Assembly (NCBI GenBank): GCA_037013685.1
Contig: CM072919.1
Coordinates: 5,439,152-5,503,151, forward strand
DNA length: 64,000 bases
DNA from: Acridotheres tristis
Taxonomy: Eukaryota; Chordata; Aves; Passeriformes; Sturnidae
Reading direction: 5' to 3'
Shown here: positions 37,701 through 64,000 of the stretch, one piece after another
Layout: each line of letters begins with the position of its first letter
Numbering within the stretch: position 1 is the first letter of the stretch
The notes under the pieces: generated by a model
What the model was told of the DNA's origin: nothing
Seen by the model: only the letters and a program-made list of their open reading frames with translations
Databases searched by the model: none
Position numbers and translations under genes: made by a program

Positions 37701-40700
37701 CAGGATAATCCTGGCTGGGAGCAGGATGAACCCACACAGGTGCTCTGGGTGTGGGGAAGGACAGGAGCAGGAGAACTTTGTCTCTCTCCAGAGACAGATT
37801 TCCTTCAATAAAAAGATGAATTTCCAAATGAGAAAAAGAGGAATTTCCAGAAATAAAAACCTGGAGCAGCTGGGGAACAGTGGGAAACACTTCCATGCAG
37901 GAGAATCTTCTCAGTCTGGAGCTGCAGCTCCTTCCTGAAGGTAATTAACAATTAAAAGAATTCATTAAAGAGGTTCAAACAAACAGCTGCACTCGTGGAA
38001 ATGCTCACTTCACCCCCTCATGGTTTTTGGGACAAGCACTGGCTCCCAAATTCATCTTTTTCCTGGCTCCCACCCCCTCAGCTCCCCTTATCACCCATCT
38101 CTTGTCTCACACACGTTTTATTTTGCTCAGCTTTGAGACATTACAGATTCTTGGCCCCATCTGCAAATGGTGCTGCTTTGGACATCCTCGATGAGCTCAG
38201 AGGAAAATTCAGCATCATCCCAGGCTCTGGAGTTGTTTTGGGGTTTTTTGTCACTTCCAGAGAAATGGAAAAACGGTATGTGCAGGCTCACAAGGGGTGG
38301 GAGGCTGTGCAGAAAGAAGGAGGATGGAGACTGATCCAAACCTCTGGAGTTTTCCAGAGAAATCTCAGCCCCAGAGATCTCCCAGGAATGAACTGGCTCT
38401 GGGGAGTGCTGGCACTGCCTCCTCCCGACCCCACCCAGGGCTGAAAAACAGCCTGCAGGGCAAACCTGCTCCTTTCCCTGAGTAACTCTCAGGATCATGG
38501 AGAGATCCAGAGTCGGTCCTTGCTTCATCTGAGCTGCTCTTCCCACCCAAAAACTGCAAGGGCACAGCTCTGGCCTGATCGTGATGGTCCCAAATTGCCT
38601 TAATTTCAATTCCAGATGGAGAGCAGATCAATCCTCTGCATTTTTGCAGTGTTCCCTCCATAAATTCCGGTTCCTTTTGGCCAGCACAGGGTCAGGTTCT
38701 TCCCTGAACTTCTCCTCGAGCCAGAGCACGTTGGGTGTGACATCAACAGCAGCAGAGAGAATTCCAAGAGCTCTCCCTAAATTCCAGGACATCTTTTCAG
38801 CCTTGGAGTGCTTTCTGCACAAGCCATTCCAGCCTCCAGCACTTCTTCCAGGAAAAGCTCCCACAATTCCAGGAACCCCACGGCTCAGGTGCAGAAATGG
38901 GAATGACAGAAGCAACTTTTCTGCTGGCAGAGCTGAGCATCCAGGACACAAAAAGGCAGCAAAAGCTGCTGAGAGGGCCGAGATTTCCCAAGGAAATCAA
39001 ATATCCAGGCATGGCTTGGAGAGGAGAACTTCTGGAAAAGAGGAATGAACAAGCCCAACTCTGTAGACTCAGCAAAACCTGATCTCCCAGCCTGAGCTCA
39101 CTGCTGGCTCCCAACACAGCAGGAGGAGAAGCTGTTCCTGAGCAGATCCAAGTCCTCAATCTGCTCCTAGAACAGGAGCTTTCTGTCATTTCCAGCTGCA
39201 GGTGCCCCTTCCTTTGCTTGCTGTGTTGGGGTTTTTCCCCTAGGTGAGGTTTGTGGTGGAACAGAGAACAAGAAAAGGACAAAATGTGCGAGGTTTTATC
39301 CAAGGCAGAGCAAACCTCAGCTTTTTATGGCTGAATTCGTGGGAATTCATTGAAAACTTCCACAGAGTTTTACATTTTTAAATCCCAGAGCTTGGCCTGA
39401 GGGTGATCCTCCACTCCAGCCCACGAGGGAGGAACCCCACAAAGCAGTTTTTAGATGATATTTTTGATGTCCACATCCAGTGGAACAACATCCCTTGGTT
39501 GTTTCAGCCTTTTGGCCTCCTCAGGCAAGGAGGAGGATGCAGATTTTGGCTGCATTTGGGTTCAAATCCCAGGGGAGGAGCTCGGGATCACTGTGGGATC
39601 CCAGTCTGGGCTCACAGCAATCCTTCAGGCTGTTCCTGTGCTCCAGCTCCCCCAAGATTTGGCTTCTGACTTCCAGGCAGAAAAGTCAAAACCCTGCCCA
39701 GGGTTTCAACATCTTCCTCCCCTCCATTTCCTTGGAATTCTCAAGTTTCCAGAAAATTCCAGGGTTTTCTACCCACCTTTCCTCAGGGTTATTCTGATCT
39801 GGTTTTCCACTGTGACCTTCCAGCTTTGGACTTTCCATTTTGCTGCAGTTCCTCCCCACCCTGGCTGCTGGCCCCGGGCTCCTCTTGCCCAAACTTGAAC
39901 ATTATTTTTCAGCTGAAATGACATCATGGCTGAAGTGCTGTTTAAAATTATTGCTCTCCAGACCTCCCTCACATCCCCTTTTGCAATCCCCTCTTCCAGC
40001 AAAGCCCTGCTCTCATCTGGAGCCAGGAAGGGTGGCCTAAAACTGGAATGTCTTGTCCACATCCATTCCAGGACTTTTTGCTCTGCCCTCGTCCTATAGC
40101 CAAAAATAAAAAAAATTCCAATTGAACATTTCAATTTTTTAATAACACTTGCTAACAACTCCATAAAAATAATTCTGTGTTCTGGGCCCTCTCCACATGA
40201 CATCAGGCTCATGGATTTCTGGACCAGGCTCCCAAAGCCATTTGCAAACTCCTGTTTGTTCATAAATCAAGGCCAGTGGTGCTGTTTTTAGTACAAACAG
40301 CCCCAGAGCAGAGTTTCCAGACTCCCCCATGGGGTTGCTGTGCTGCCACAGGCCCTGCTCAGAATCCAGGAATTCCAGCAGGCTCCACTTCCACCACAGC
40401 ACCTGTGGCAGCCCCTGGGGTGTCAGTCCTGACTCTGGAGGGAAAAGCTCCTTGTCTCTGACTTTCCAAGGCTCTTCCAGGCCCTTTCCCAGGTTATTCC
40501 CAGTGCAGCCTGTCCCAGTGGGGGCTCTGGGGAGCAGCTGGCCCAGCCCAGGGAGCTGCTGAGGTGTTTCCATCACGCCCCTGCCCGGCCTGAGGCAGCA
40601 GCACCAGTTTGGGCTGGGAGGATCCTCCCCCCGGGGCCCTGGGGGAAAAAGGGAAAACTGATCCTCCTTGGCAAAGGAAGCAGCTGGAAGAGTCCTGAAC

Positions 40701-42480
40701 GTGGGGACAGCACCTGCCATCCCCTCCCAGCACGTAGGGACAGCTCCAGTTTAAGGATCCCTCTGTCCGAGGGTGTTGGTGCCATCATGGAGTGGGAATG
40801 TGGGAAGATCTGGGAGCCCACAGCCCCCTTGATCTTGTCCAAGGCTGTTTGATGACATTCCTGGGTCCATTTCCAAGGAACTCCTGACTTCTGGGAAGGC
40901 CTCACAAAACTACACTGGGGCCATTCACGGCCTGAGGGCAGCCCTGGCTGGATTCCTCCCGAAATCCACAAAATTCTGCAAGGAAAACATTCCTCCCCCT
41001 TCCTACAGCCATGCCCTCAGCCACGGCAAACACAGCTCCTTGGAAGGCCTTCCACGAGGGCAAAACTACTGCAACACTTCTGGGTTCCCTCCTTTCTGGT
41101 TTTTTATTCGAGCAAAAATGAAAAGTAGAATTCAATTTGATGAAATATCACCAGCTTTTCCTATAGCTGTGGAAGCAGAAACCACTTTATACTCCTTGTT
41201 TTCTGAACTTTGCAAGGAAAAGGCAAGGCAAAGCTGTGAAATTGAACAGAAAAAGAGATTGAAAAGGAAAATTTTTCTGGAATGGAGGCCTGAAAATGGA
41301 ATTTTCCTGTCTCAGGGCTTTTTTGGGTGAGGGTGTTTGGTCCTGGAGCCCTCCTGGAAGTCCTGGTGTGGCCAAACGAGTTGGGACCCTTAGCCCAACC
41401 CCAATTAGTGATTCCCTACATTATTTCATCATTAAGAGCTAAATTAAGATTTCTTCCACAGCAGGAAAGAAGGATTTCCTCAGGAGGATTTCTTTTCCAT
41501 GCAGAAAATATAAATATGTTATTCCCTTACACCAAAAGCACAGAAAAAAAAACCAGGGTGGGACTCCAAAATCCCTGATTTTCAAGTGATTTTTTCCTTT
41601 GAAGACAAACCCAACCTCAGGCTTAAACTCAGGTTTAACCCTGAGTGTTCTGCCTGAAAAAAATTTCAAAAACTTTTCTTTTGGAAAAAATTACAAACCT
41701 TCAGCAGCACCAACCAAGTCAGCTGTGACCACACCAAAAACCTGCCAGAACTCTACACAGATTTTTTCCTTGGAATTTAGGAACTCTCAGCTTTTTCCCA
41801 GTTTTAACTTCACATGGGAATCCTGCAGTTAAAGCCCTACAAAAGCCCCAAGTTCTGTCCATCAAAAGCTTTTTTCCCTGAATTCATTCCATGATCCAGG
41901 TCCTGTCCTGCTGTTTCAGCTCTTTCCAAGGAAAGGGAATTTTAACACATTTTTGTAAGGAAGGATTTTCAAGTTTCTTACCTGAAACTTTTAAAGTTTA
42001 ATTCTTATTTTAATATTAAATTCCAATGTATTGGAATATTTTTACTTCTTTTTAATGTCCATTTGGAGCTGGTTTAATACACCAAGTTTCATTTCCTGCT
42101 TTTCACCTCCTGCTGTTATCTTTTATTATTTTTTATCTTTTATTATCTGCTATCTTTTATTATCTGTTACCTTTTATTATCTTTCATCATCTGTTATCTT
42201 TTAAAGTCACTCACCATCCTTAATTTCTAAGAAATTCCTTCATTCCAAATCCCTGGATTTTGGCCAAAATTTTCTCCTTTTCCTTCGTGGAAATTCTGGG
42301 AATATTTCTTCCCAATTACACCTGCAGGTAAATCAGAATTAATCAGATTTATCACAACTTGCTGAGAAATCAAAGCTGGATTTGCATTTCCTGTTGCACT
42401 AAAATTTTTGGCACCTTAAAGAAATTCTTACATTTATTTACTAACACATTTTTTCAGCTTGTGAAAATATCCTGGGCATT
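34800..42480. other. intergenic, no gene recognised
   Basis: Largely unique, CpG-poor sequence with scattered frames under 200 codons on both strands, none matching a family I know. It includes a palindrome with SOX-like sites at 35510-35533 and TTATTATCTGTTATC repeats at 42110-42200. Confidence 0.55.
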
Positions 42481-42484
42481 AAAG

Positions 42485-42905
42485 GGCTTGGTAAAAATAT
42501 AAAAATAAATAGGAAAATAAATAGGAAAATAGAATAGTATTAAGTTATAAAAATATAGAAATATAGAAATACAACAGTAGAGGGATATAAATGTAAAACT
42601 TAGTTATATAAATATATAAATGCACAAATATCTAAATATATAGGTATATAAATATGAAAGTAAAAAAAATAATAGAAACATAAAAAAATACATTAGTATA
42701 AAGATATAAAAATATAGAATTACAATAGTAAAGAATTATAAATAAAAACCAGAAATACATGAAGATACATATATAAATATATCTATAAATATATAAACTA
42801 TCTATAATAAATATAAATTTCTATACAAATATATTTATATAGAAATATAAAAATACATAAATACATTAAAATTAAAAATTAAATACATTAAAATTAAAAT
42901 TAAAA
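42485..42905. repeat. AT-rich ATATAAAAATATAGAA tract
   Basis: About 420 bp with very little G/C, built of ATATAGAAATATA and ATAAATATATAAA words. No coding content. Confidence 0.88.
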
Positions 42906-42909
42906 TCTG

Positions 42910-45900
42910 TGTCCCAGCCCTCCATGTGATACTAAAATGCTGTCACAGAAATGTAAGATTGAGGTCTAGAAAATTGTGATTTTTTAAAATTAAGGTTTTT
43001 TTCCTCCCATTTTCCTTTTTCCCAGCATTTTCCTGCCCTCTTTTTAGGGCTGGAAGTGACATTAAGGATGAATCCACTGCAGATCCCAAAAAATCCACTT
43101 TAATTTGCATTAATTCCAACCCAGGGCATTTCAGGACTGGGATTTTTAATTCCACAGGAGCCCAGGAAATATTCAATATTTACTCCAGGAGGTTTCATGG
43201 GCCATTTGCTCCATGCAGGAATTTGATGGGATCTGGGACTTCATCATCAGCTGCTAATTAGTGAAAATTGGCTGGGAATAAACAAGAATACCTCCCCAAA
43301 CCCACAAAATCCTGTGGGATTTGCTGCTCCAGGAGCTGGGGATGGAACAAAATCCCAGCCAGCCCAACCTCTCCCTGTCCTAACGGGGAAAAAATGAGGG
43401 AAAATGAGGAAAATCCGGGAAAAAAACCTATTTTAACAATTGACATTTCTCATCCCGTTAGCCGTGAGGATTTTTTTTTTAGGATTTGATGGGATGAGGG
43501 GAATGCTGTGATGCCAGAAATTCCCAAATAAAAGGGAAATGTGTGGCTGTGATCCCACCTGCAGCTGTTCCTTGGATTTTCTTCCCCAGCTCCTTTCGTT
43601 TCCTTCTGTGTCCCTCTCGTGGTAACTCAGGAGAAATGACCCAGCTGCAACAGAAAAACTCATTCTTATTTTTATTTTCCTGTGGATTCAGCCCTTTTTA
43701 ATAATAGTAATCATAAAAATTACTTCATTGGAATTTTGACAGAACGTAAGGTTTTTTTATTAAAAAAAAAACAGATTTTTTTTTATTGTTCTTTCATTTA
43801 TTGGTATTCAGGTGTGGTGAAATAAGTAATATTTTAAGGGATTTTCATTTAGGATTTTAAAGGAAGAAAAAGGCAAAAACCAGAGAGGCAGAAAATGAAG
43901 GAAATGGAGAATTTGGATGAAATTCTTTACTATAAAAGGCACTGGAACAGACTGGGTGTGGATTCCCCATCCCTGGAAGTGTCCAGGGACATCCTGGGGT
44001 GGTGGGAGCTGCCCCTGCCCATGGGGATGGATGGGATTTAAGGGATTTCAAACCACCCTGGAATTCTCATTTTCAAACACTCCGAGCTCCTTGGGCATCA
44101 AATAAAAGTATGTGAGCAGAGCAGGGGGGGAATAAAGTGATTAATTGGTTTAATGTGTGCATTTATTGCTGTGGGTGGGAGCTTCCCTTGAGCTCCTCCC
44201 TCCCCACCTGATCCCTGCCCCACCCTCACCTCCCCCTAACCCCACTTATTCCATCCCAGGATAAAAATATCCCATTTTCCCCCCGGTTTTTGGCCAGGCT
44301 GGGCTCCATTGGCTGGGCCCCCCCACGTCACGGAGCCATCCCAGCCTTATCTCCATGGCTGGGAATTCCTGGAGACCAATCCCTGCCTTCCCCTCAGGGT
44401 GGAGGAGGATTTGATGGCAGCAAATCCCCAGGGCTGCGGTTTGGAATTCAAATCAGGTTCAAGGAAAGGCCTCTCCTTATTCCCAGGGCTGGGAATTCTC
44501 CCAGCAGCTCTGGGGTTGTCACCTCGGGATCGTCACCTGCACGTTTTCACCTCCTGGAAGCAGAAAATATCTTTTGGAAAATCAATTCACTCACGTTTCT
44601 TCTCTTCTCGTGGCTCTGTGCTGTGAATTCCAGCTTCTGATCTGCAGGGAAATGGGAACCTCAGCACGGTTTTCAGGGAATTGTGCCAGTTTTTGCCTCT
44701 TTAAATTCCATATTGGCTGCTCAGCAGTCAAGCCCAGTGAGTCACGGCTCCTTCCCTCTGCAGCAGCCCGGGTTTGAGGGAGAAAACTTGCACAAAACAC
44801 CAAAACCCCACAATCTGGGAGCTCTGCAGCCTGCTGTGCATCCATTTCATCCTGAAAAGCTTCAAAGTGGCCCCCGGAGTCTGCAGCGTTGCAATGAAGT
44901 AAATTATCACAAAACTCACGTGCCTCTGGCTCCGTGAATAAAGAGAATTTCAGCCTCCAGTTTAAACCAGGAACAACCAGTTTGCTTCTCCAGCCGCTCC
45001 TGGGCAGGCCCAGGCCGTGGTGGGGGAATGTGCAGCTTCAGCACCTCAGACAGCAGCAGCAAAGTGTCCCCAACGCCACCGGGAGGGGACAAAGCCACCT
45101 CCTGCTGGCACGGCAGGGACTTTTCCAGGCTTGTCCTCAGAGGCACCGTTATTCCCTGCGCTGTGGCAGGCACAGCAGCACAACTCTGATCCCTTTCCAA
45201 GGCTTTTGAGGATTCTGTCAGGCAGCCAAACGTTTGGAGTGTGTTGTGTTTATTAATAAATAAAAGTGTTGGTAGCGAGCAGCCACCTGGCTTTGTACGT
45301 TTTGTACTTTTGGGGTTTTTTCCCCCTCCGGGTCCACTTTCATCCTCCAATGTTATTTCACGCTTTCTCCCTGTCACGCTTTGGTCTGAACAGTTTATTC
45401 TACTCCAAAGCTTAAAAATAAGATGAATTCAGTCTCTCTGCAGAAGTGGTGACTCCTGTGCTCTCTGGACTTGTTTTTTCCCCTCCTCTTGCTGCACAAT
45501 ATCCCCAGGACAAGGATGTTTTCCACTCTCCATCCCTTCAGCCCACCAGCTGCAGATCTGGTACACGTTGTTTCAGGTCGGGCTTTATCCGGCACCAAAA
45601 GCAAGAATATAAAATCAGAGTTATTTATAAGAGAAGGTATATATTTGCATCTTAACGTGGTAGGGAAGAGGGACTGAATGTCCCAACACACAGGAGTTCT
45701 CTTAGAAGGGACTGTGTGCTGATCGAATGGAATGAGGGTAAATCCAACGGGTTTTTGTTTATTTAGAGGTAGAAATGTGGTGCTCCCTTCTCTGCACAGC
45801 CCTGACCTCAGAGAACCCCAGTCCAGCACACTCAGGGCTGTGGGATATTACAGGTGTAACAGGAATTACAGCTGGAGCAGGTATTACTGTAATTCCCTCA

Positions 45901-46005
45901 TTCTGATCCTTAATTCCCTCTGTGTCCCTCCTGGCAGTGCCAACAGGAACAGCCAGAGCTGGCAGCTCGTGGTGGGCACAGGGGATGAAGTGACCCCATT
46001 GTCAC
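42910..46005. other. intergenic, no gene recognised
   Basis: Mostly unique sequence with a forward CR1 scrap at 43925-44075 and an AP-1 consensus TGAGTCA at 44738-44744. A 153-codon minus frame (44916-45377) is not recognised and has no supporting context. Confidence 0.5.
43925..44075 (+). mobile_element. CR1-type LINE 3' fragment
   Basis: Forward-oriented: GGCACTGGAACAGACTGGG, CCCATCCCTGGAAGTGTCC, GCCCCTGCCCATGGGGATGG, truncated after ATTTCAAACCACCCTGG. Confidence 0.65.
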
Positions 46006-46009
46006 CACA

Positions 46010-46440
46010 GTGTCACCCACCTCAGGCCCTCCATCCCCTCACGAGTGTCCAGAGCCACCACATCCCCCTCAGAGTGACCAGGGCCACCAAACTCCCCTCA
46101 GAGTGACCTATCCAGCACCTCAGCCCCTCACAGAGCTCCAGAGCCACCACATCCCCCTCAGAGTGACCTGTCCCCCTCAGAGTGACCTGTCCACACCTCA
46201 GCCCCTCACGAGTGACCAGGGCCACCAAACTCCCCTCAGAGTGACCTGTCCCCCTGAGAGTGACCTGTCCACACCTCAGCCCCTCACAAAGCTCCAGAGC
46301 CACCACATCTCCCTCAGAGTGACCAGGGCCACCAAACTCCCCTCAGAGTGACAGTCCCCCCTCAGAGTGACCTGTCCCCCTCAGAGTGACCTGTCCAGCA
46401 CCTCAGCCCCTCACAGAGCTCCAGAGCCACCACATCCATC
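46010..46440. repeat. CCCCTCAGAGTGACC minisatellite upstream of UPF1
   Basis: Nested units of CCACATCCCCCTCAGAGTGAC and CAGCCCCTCACAGAGCTCC with higher-order copies near 46030, 46120, 46200, 46270 and 46400. Confidence 0.88.
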
Positions 46441-46496
46441 TCTCTGACCTCTCCATCACCTCAGCCCCCGCAGCCCCCGCCCCTCATCCCGATGTC

Positions 46497-46860
46497 CCAT
46501 TGGCTGCCACAGCCGTCACTCAGAGCCAAGCCCCGCCCATCAATGTGTGGTGAGGTAGGTGGGGCGCTCACCTTCGCCCTCGCACCCTCATTGGCTGCTA
46601 CACCTGTCACTCACCATCAAAGCCGCTCCCGCCGTGCGCGCAGGAGCGCATCCAGGCAGCCCTGGATCCCCCCCAGCCCGCTCTTCCCCCTTATGTCGAT
46701 CGCCCATTGCCCGCCACACCCATCACTCAGGCCCAAACCCCGCCCGTCCCCACACGTGCAATGGCCGGGCGGGGCGCGCACCTCTCCTCCCGCCCCCTCA
46801 TCTCAAGACCCCATTGGCTGCCGTACCCGTCATTCAGCACCAAGCCCCGCCTGTCCCCCA
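46497..46860 (+). promoter_or_regulatory. UPF1: four diverged CCAAT/GC-box modules upstream of UPF1
   Basis: A module of CCATTGGCTGCC, then TCACTCAG, then CCAAGCCCCGCCC recurs four times. The inverted CCAAT core ATTGG is at 46499, 46590 and 46813, with a degenerate ATTGC at 46705. GC boxes are at 46531-46538, 46738-46745 and 46845-46851. Period is about 91-115 bp. Confidence 0.7.
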
Positions 46861-47333
46861 TGAGGGCTCCCAGGAGGGCAGCGCGCCCCCTGGCGGCCGC
46901 GCCCCCGTACGTGCCTGCATGTGCGTCACCCCCCCACACCCCCCCGCCCGCCCGCCGTCCCCTCCCGCGCGCGCGCGCTGCCGTCGGCGCGTCCCCCGCG
47001 CGCGCTCCGCGTCACCGCTCAGGGCCCTGGCGCGCGGCGGCCGCGGCCGGACGGACACTCGGACCCGGCCGGACACTCCGACGCGGCCCCGCTCCTCCCT
47101 TTTCTCCCGCCCGTTGGCTCCGGGGCCGCCCGGCGAGCCGGCCCGAGCGCGGCGGCGGCGGCGGAGGGTTCGTTTTTGTGTGTGGGGGGGGCGCGCGGCC
47201 TGGTGCGCGCGGCGGATCCCGCCGCTCGCGTAGCGCGGCCGCCCGGGGCTCGCTGAAGGGGAGGCCCGGGCTCGGGTGTGCGGCGTGAGGGGAAGGGGGG
47301 CGAAAGCTCCCGGCCAGACGAAACGCCGCCGCC
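46840..47333 (+). promoter_or_regulatory. UPF1: UPF1 CpG-island promoter and 5'UTR
   Basis: Dense CpG continues to about 47650 around the UPF1 start, with CCCGCCCGCCCGCC GC boxes at 46942-46960 and GGCGGCGGCGGCGGAGG near 47150. No TATA box was seen. The start site is not determinable, but the ATG at 47334 sits in GCCGCCGCCATGAGC, a strong Kozak context. Confidence 0.7.
46882..46896 (-). promoter_or_regulatory. CTCF consensus core
   Basis: The minus strand reads CCGCCAGGGGGCGCG, essentially the CTCF core consensus, about 440 bp upstream of the UPF1 ATG. Confidence 0.55.

Positions 47334-64000
<16,667 letters not shown>

Noticed and set aside
40790..40900. Possible endogenous-retrovirus pol remnant on the minus strand (a WKWTQECHQTALDKIKG-like stretch)
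   Set aside because: The resemblance to the segment after reverse transcriptase is short and isolated. No flanking RNase H, integrase or LTRs could be identified.
44916..45377. 153-codon minus-strand frame
   Set aside because: Moderate-length frame with no recognisable family, start context or splice structure; kept only as unannotated intergenic sequence.
46559..47288. 190-220-codon Arg/Pro/Ala-rich plus-strand frames before UPF1
   Set aside because: Expected in a CpG island with few stop codons; overlapping frames are equally open and none continues UPF1.

Overview
The window is vertebrate nuclear DNA, almost certainly avian and probably a GC-rich microchromosome. It holds three multi-exon genes whose order and orientation match human 19p13.11: CRTC1 (+, 3' end only), COMP (-, complete) and UPF1 (+, 5' three quarters). 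In chicken this block is on chromosome 28 (recalled, not checked here). Further support is many degraded CR1-type LINE tails, very dense minisatellites, and small introns rich in C/G. No bacterial, viral, tRNA or rRNA gene was seen.

Layout. 1-2891: CRTC1 intron. 2892-6495: last three recognisable CRTC1 coding exons (158 C-terminal residues and the stop). 6496 to about 12415, or about 14105: CRTC1 3'UTR, interrupted by five or more minisatellites, with two good AATAAA sites. About 14530-30148: COMP on the minus strand, 19 coding exons giving a 770-residue protein with intact phases. Its TATA-like element is near 30640, so the 5'UTR is about 460 nt of CAGCC/CAGCT repeat. About 30.65-46.0 kb: intergenic, with a polypyrimidine tract, AT-rich and A/C-rich low complexity, CR1 scraps and no recognised gene. 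46.0-47.7 kb: a repeat, then a CpG-island promoter. 47334-64000: UPF1 coding exons 1-17, about 813 residues, running off the window inside the second helicase domain.

The genes are functionally unrelated: a CREB/TORC transcription coactivator, a cartilage matrix pentamer and the core nonsense-mediated-decay helicase. CRTC1 and COMP converge tail to tail. COMP and UPF1 diverge across about 17 kb. Long open frames outside the exons are nearly all minisatellite artefacts.

Most notable: (1) five YY1-type motifs (AAGATGGCGGC) at an exact 26-bp period beside a CTCF-like core and a 37-bp GATCGATC-rich satellite, all inside one COMP intron; (2) a UPF1 intron with textbook minor-spliceosome (U12) signals; (3) a recurrent placement of CAG-bearing minisatellites directly upstream of real 3' splice sites in all three genes; (4) a roughly 105-bp CCAAT/GC-box module amplified four times upstream of UPF1; (5) a KGD replacing the RGD of human COMP.
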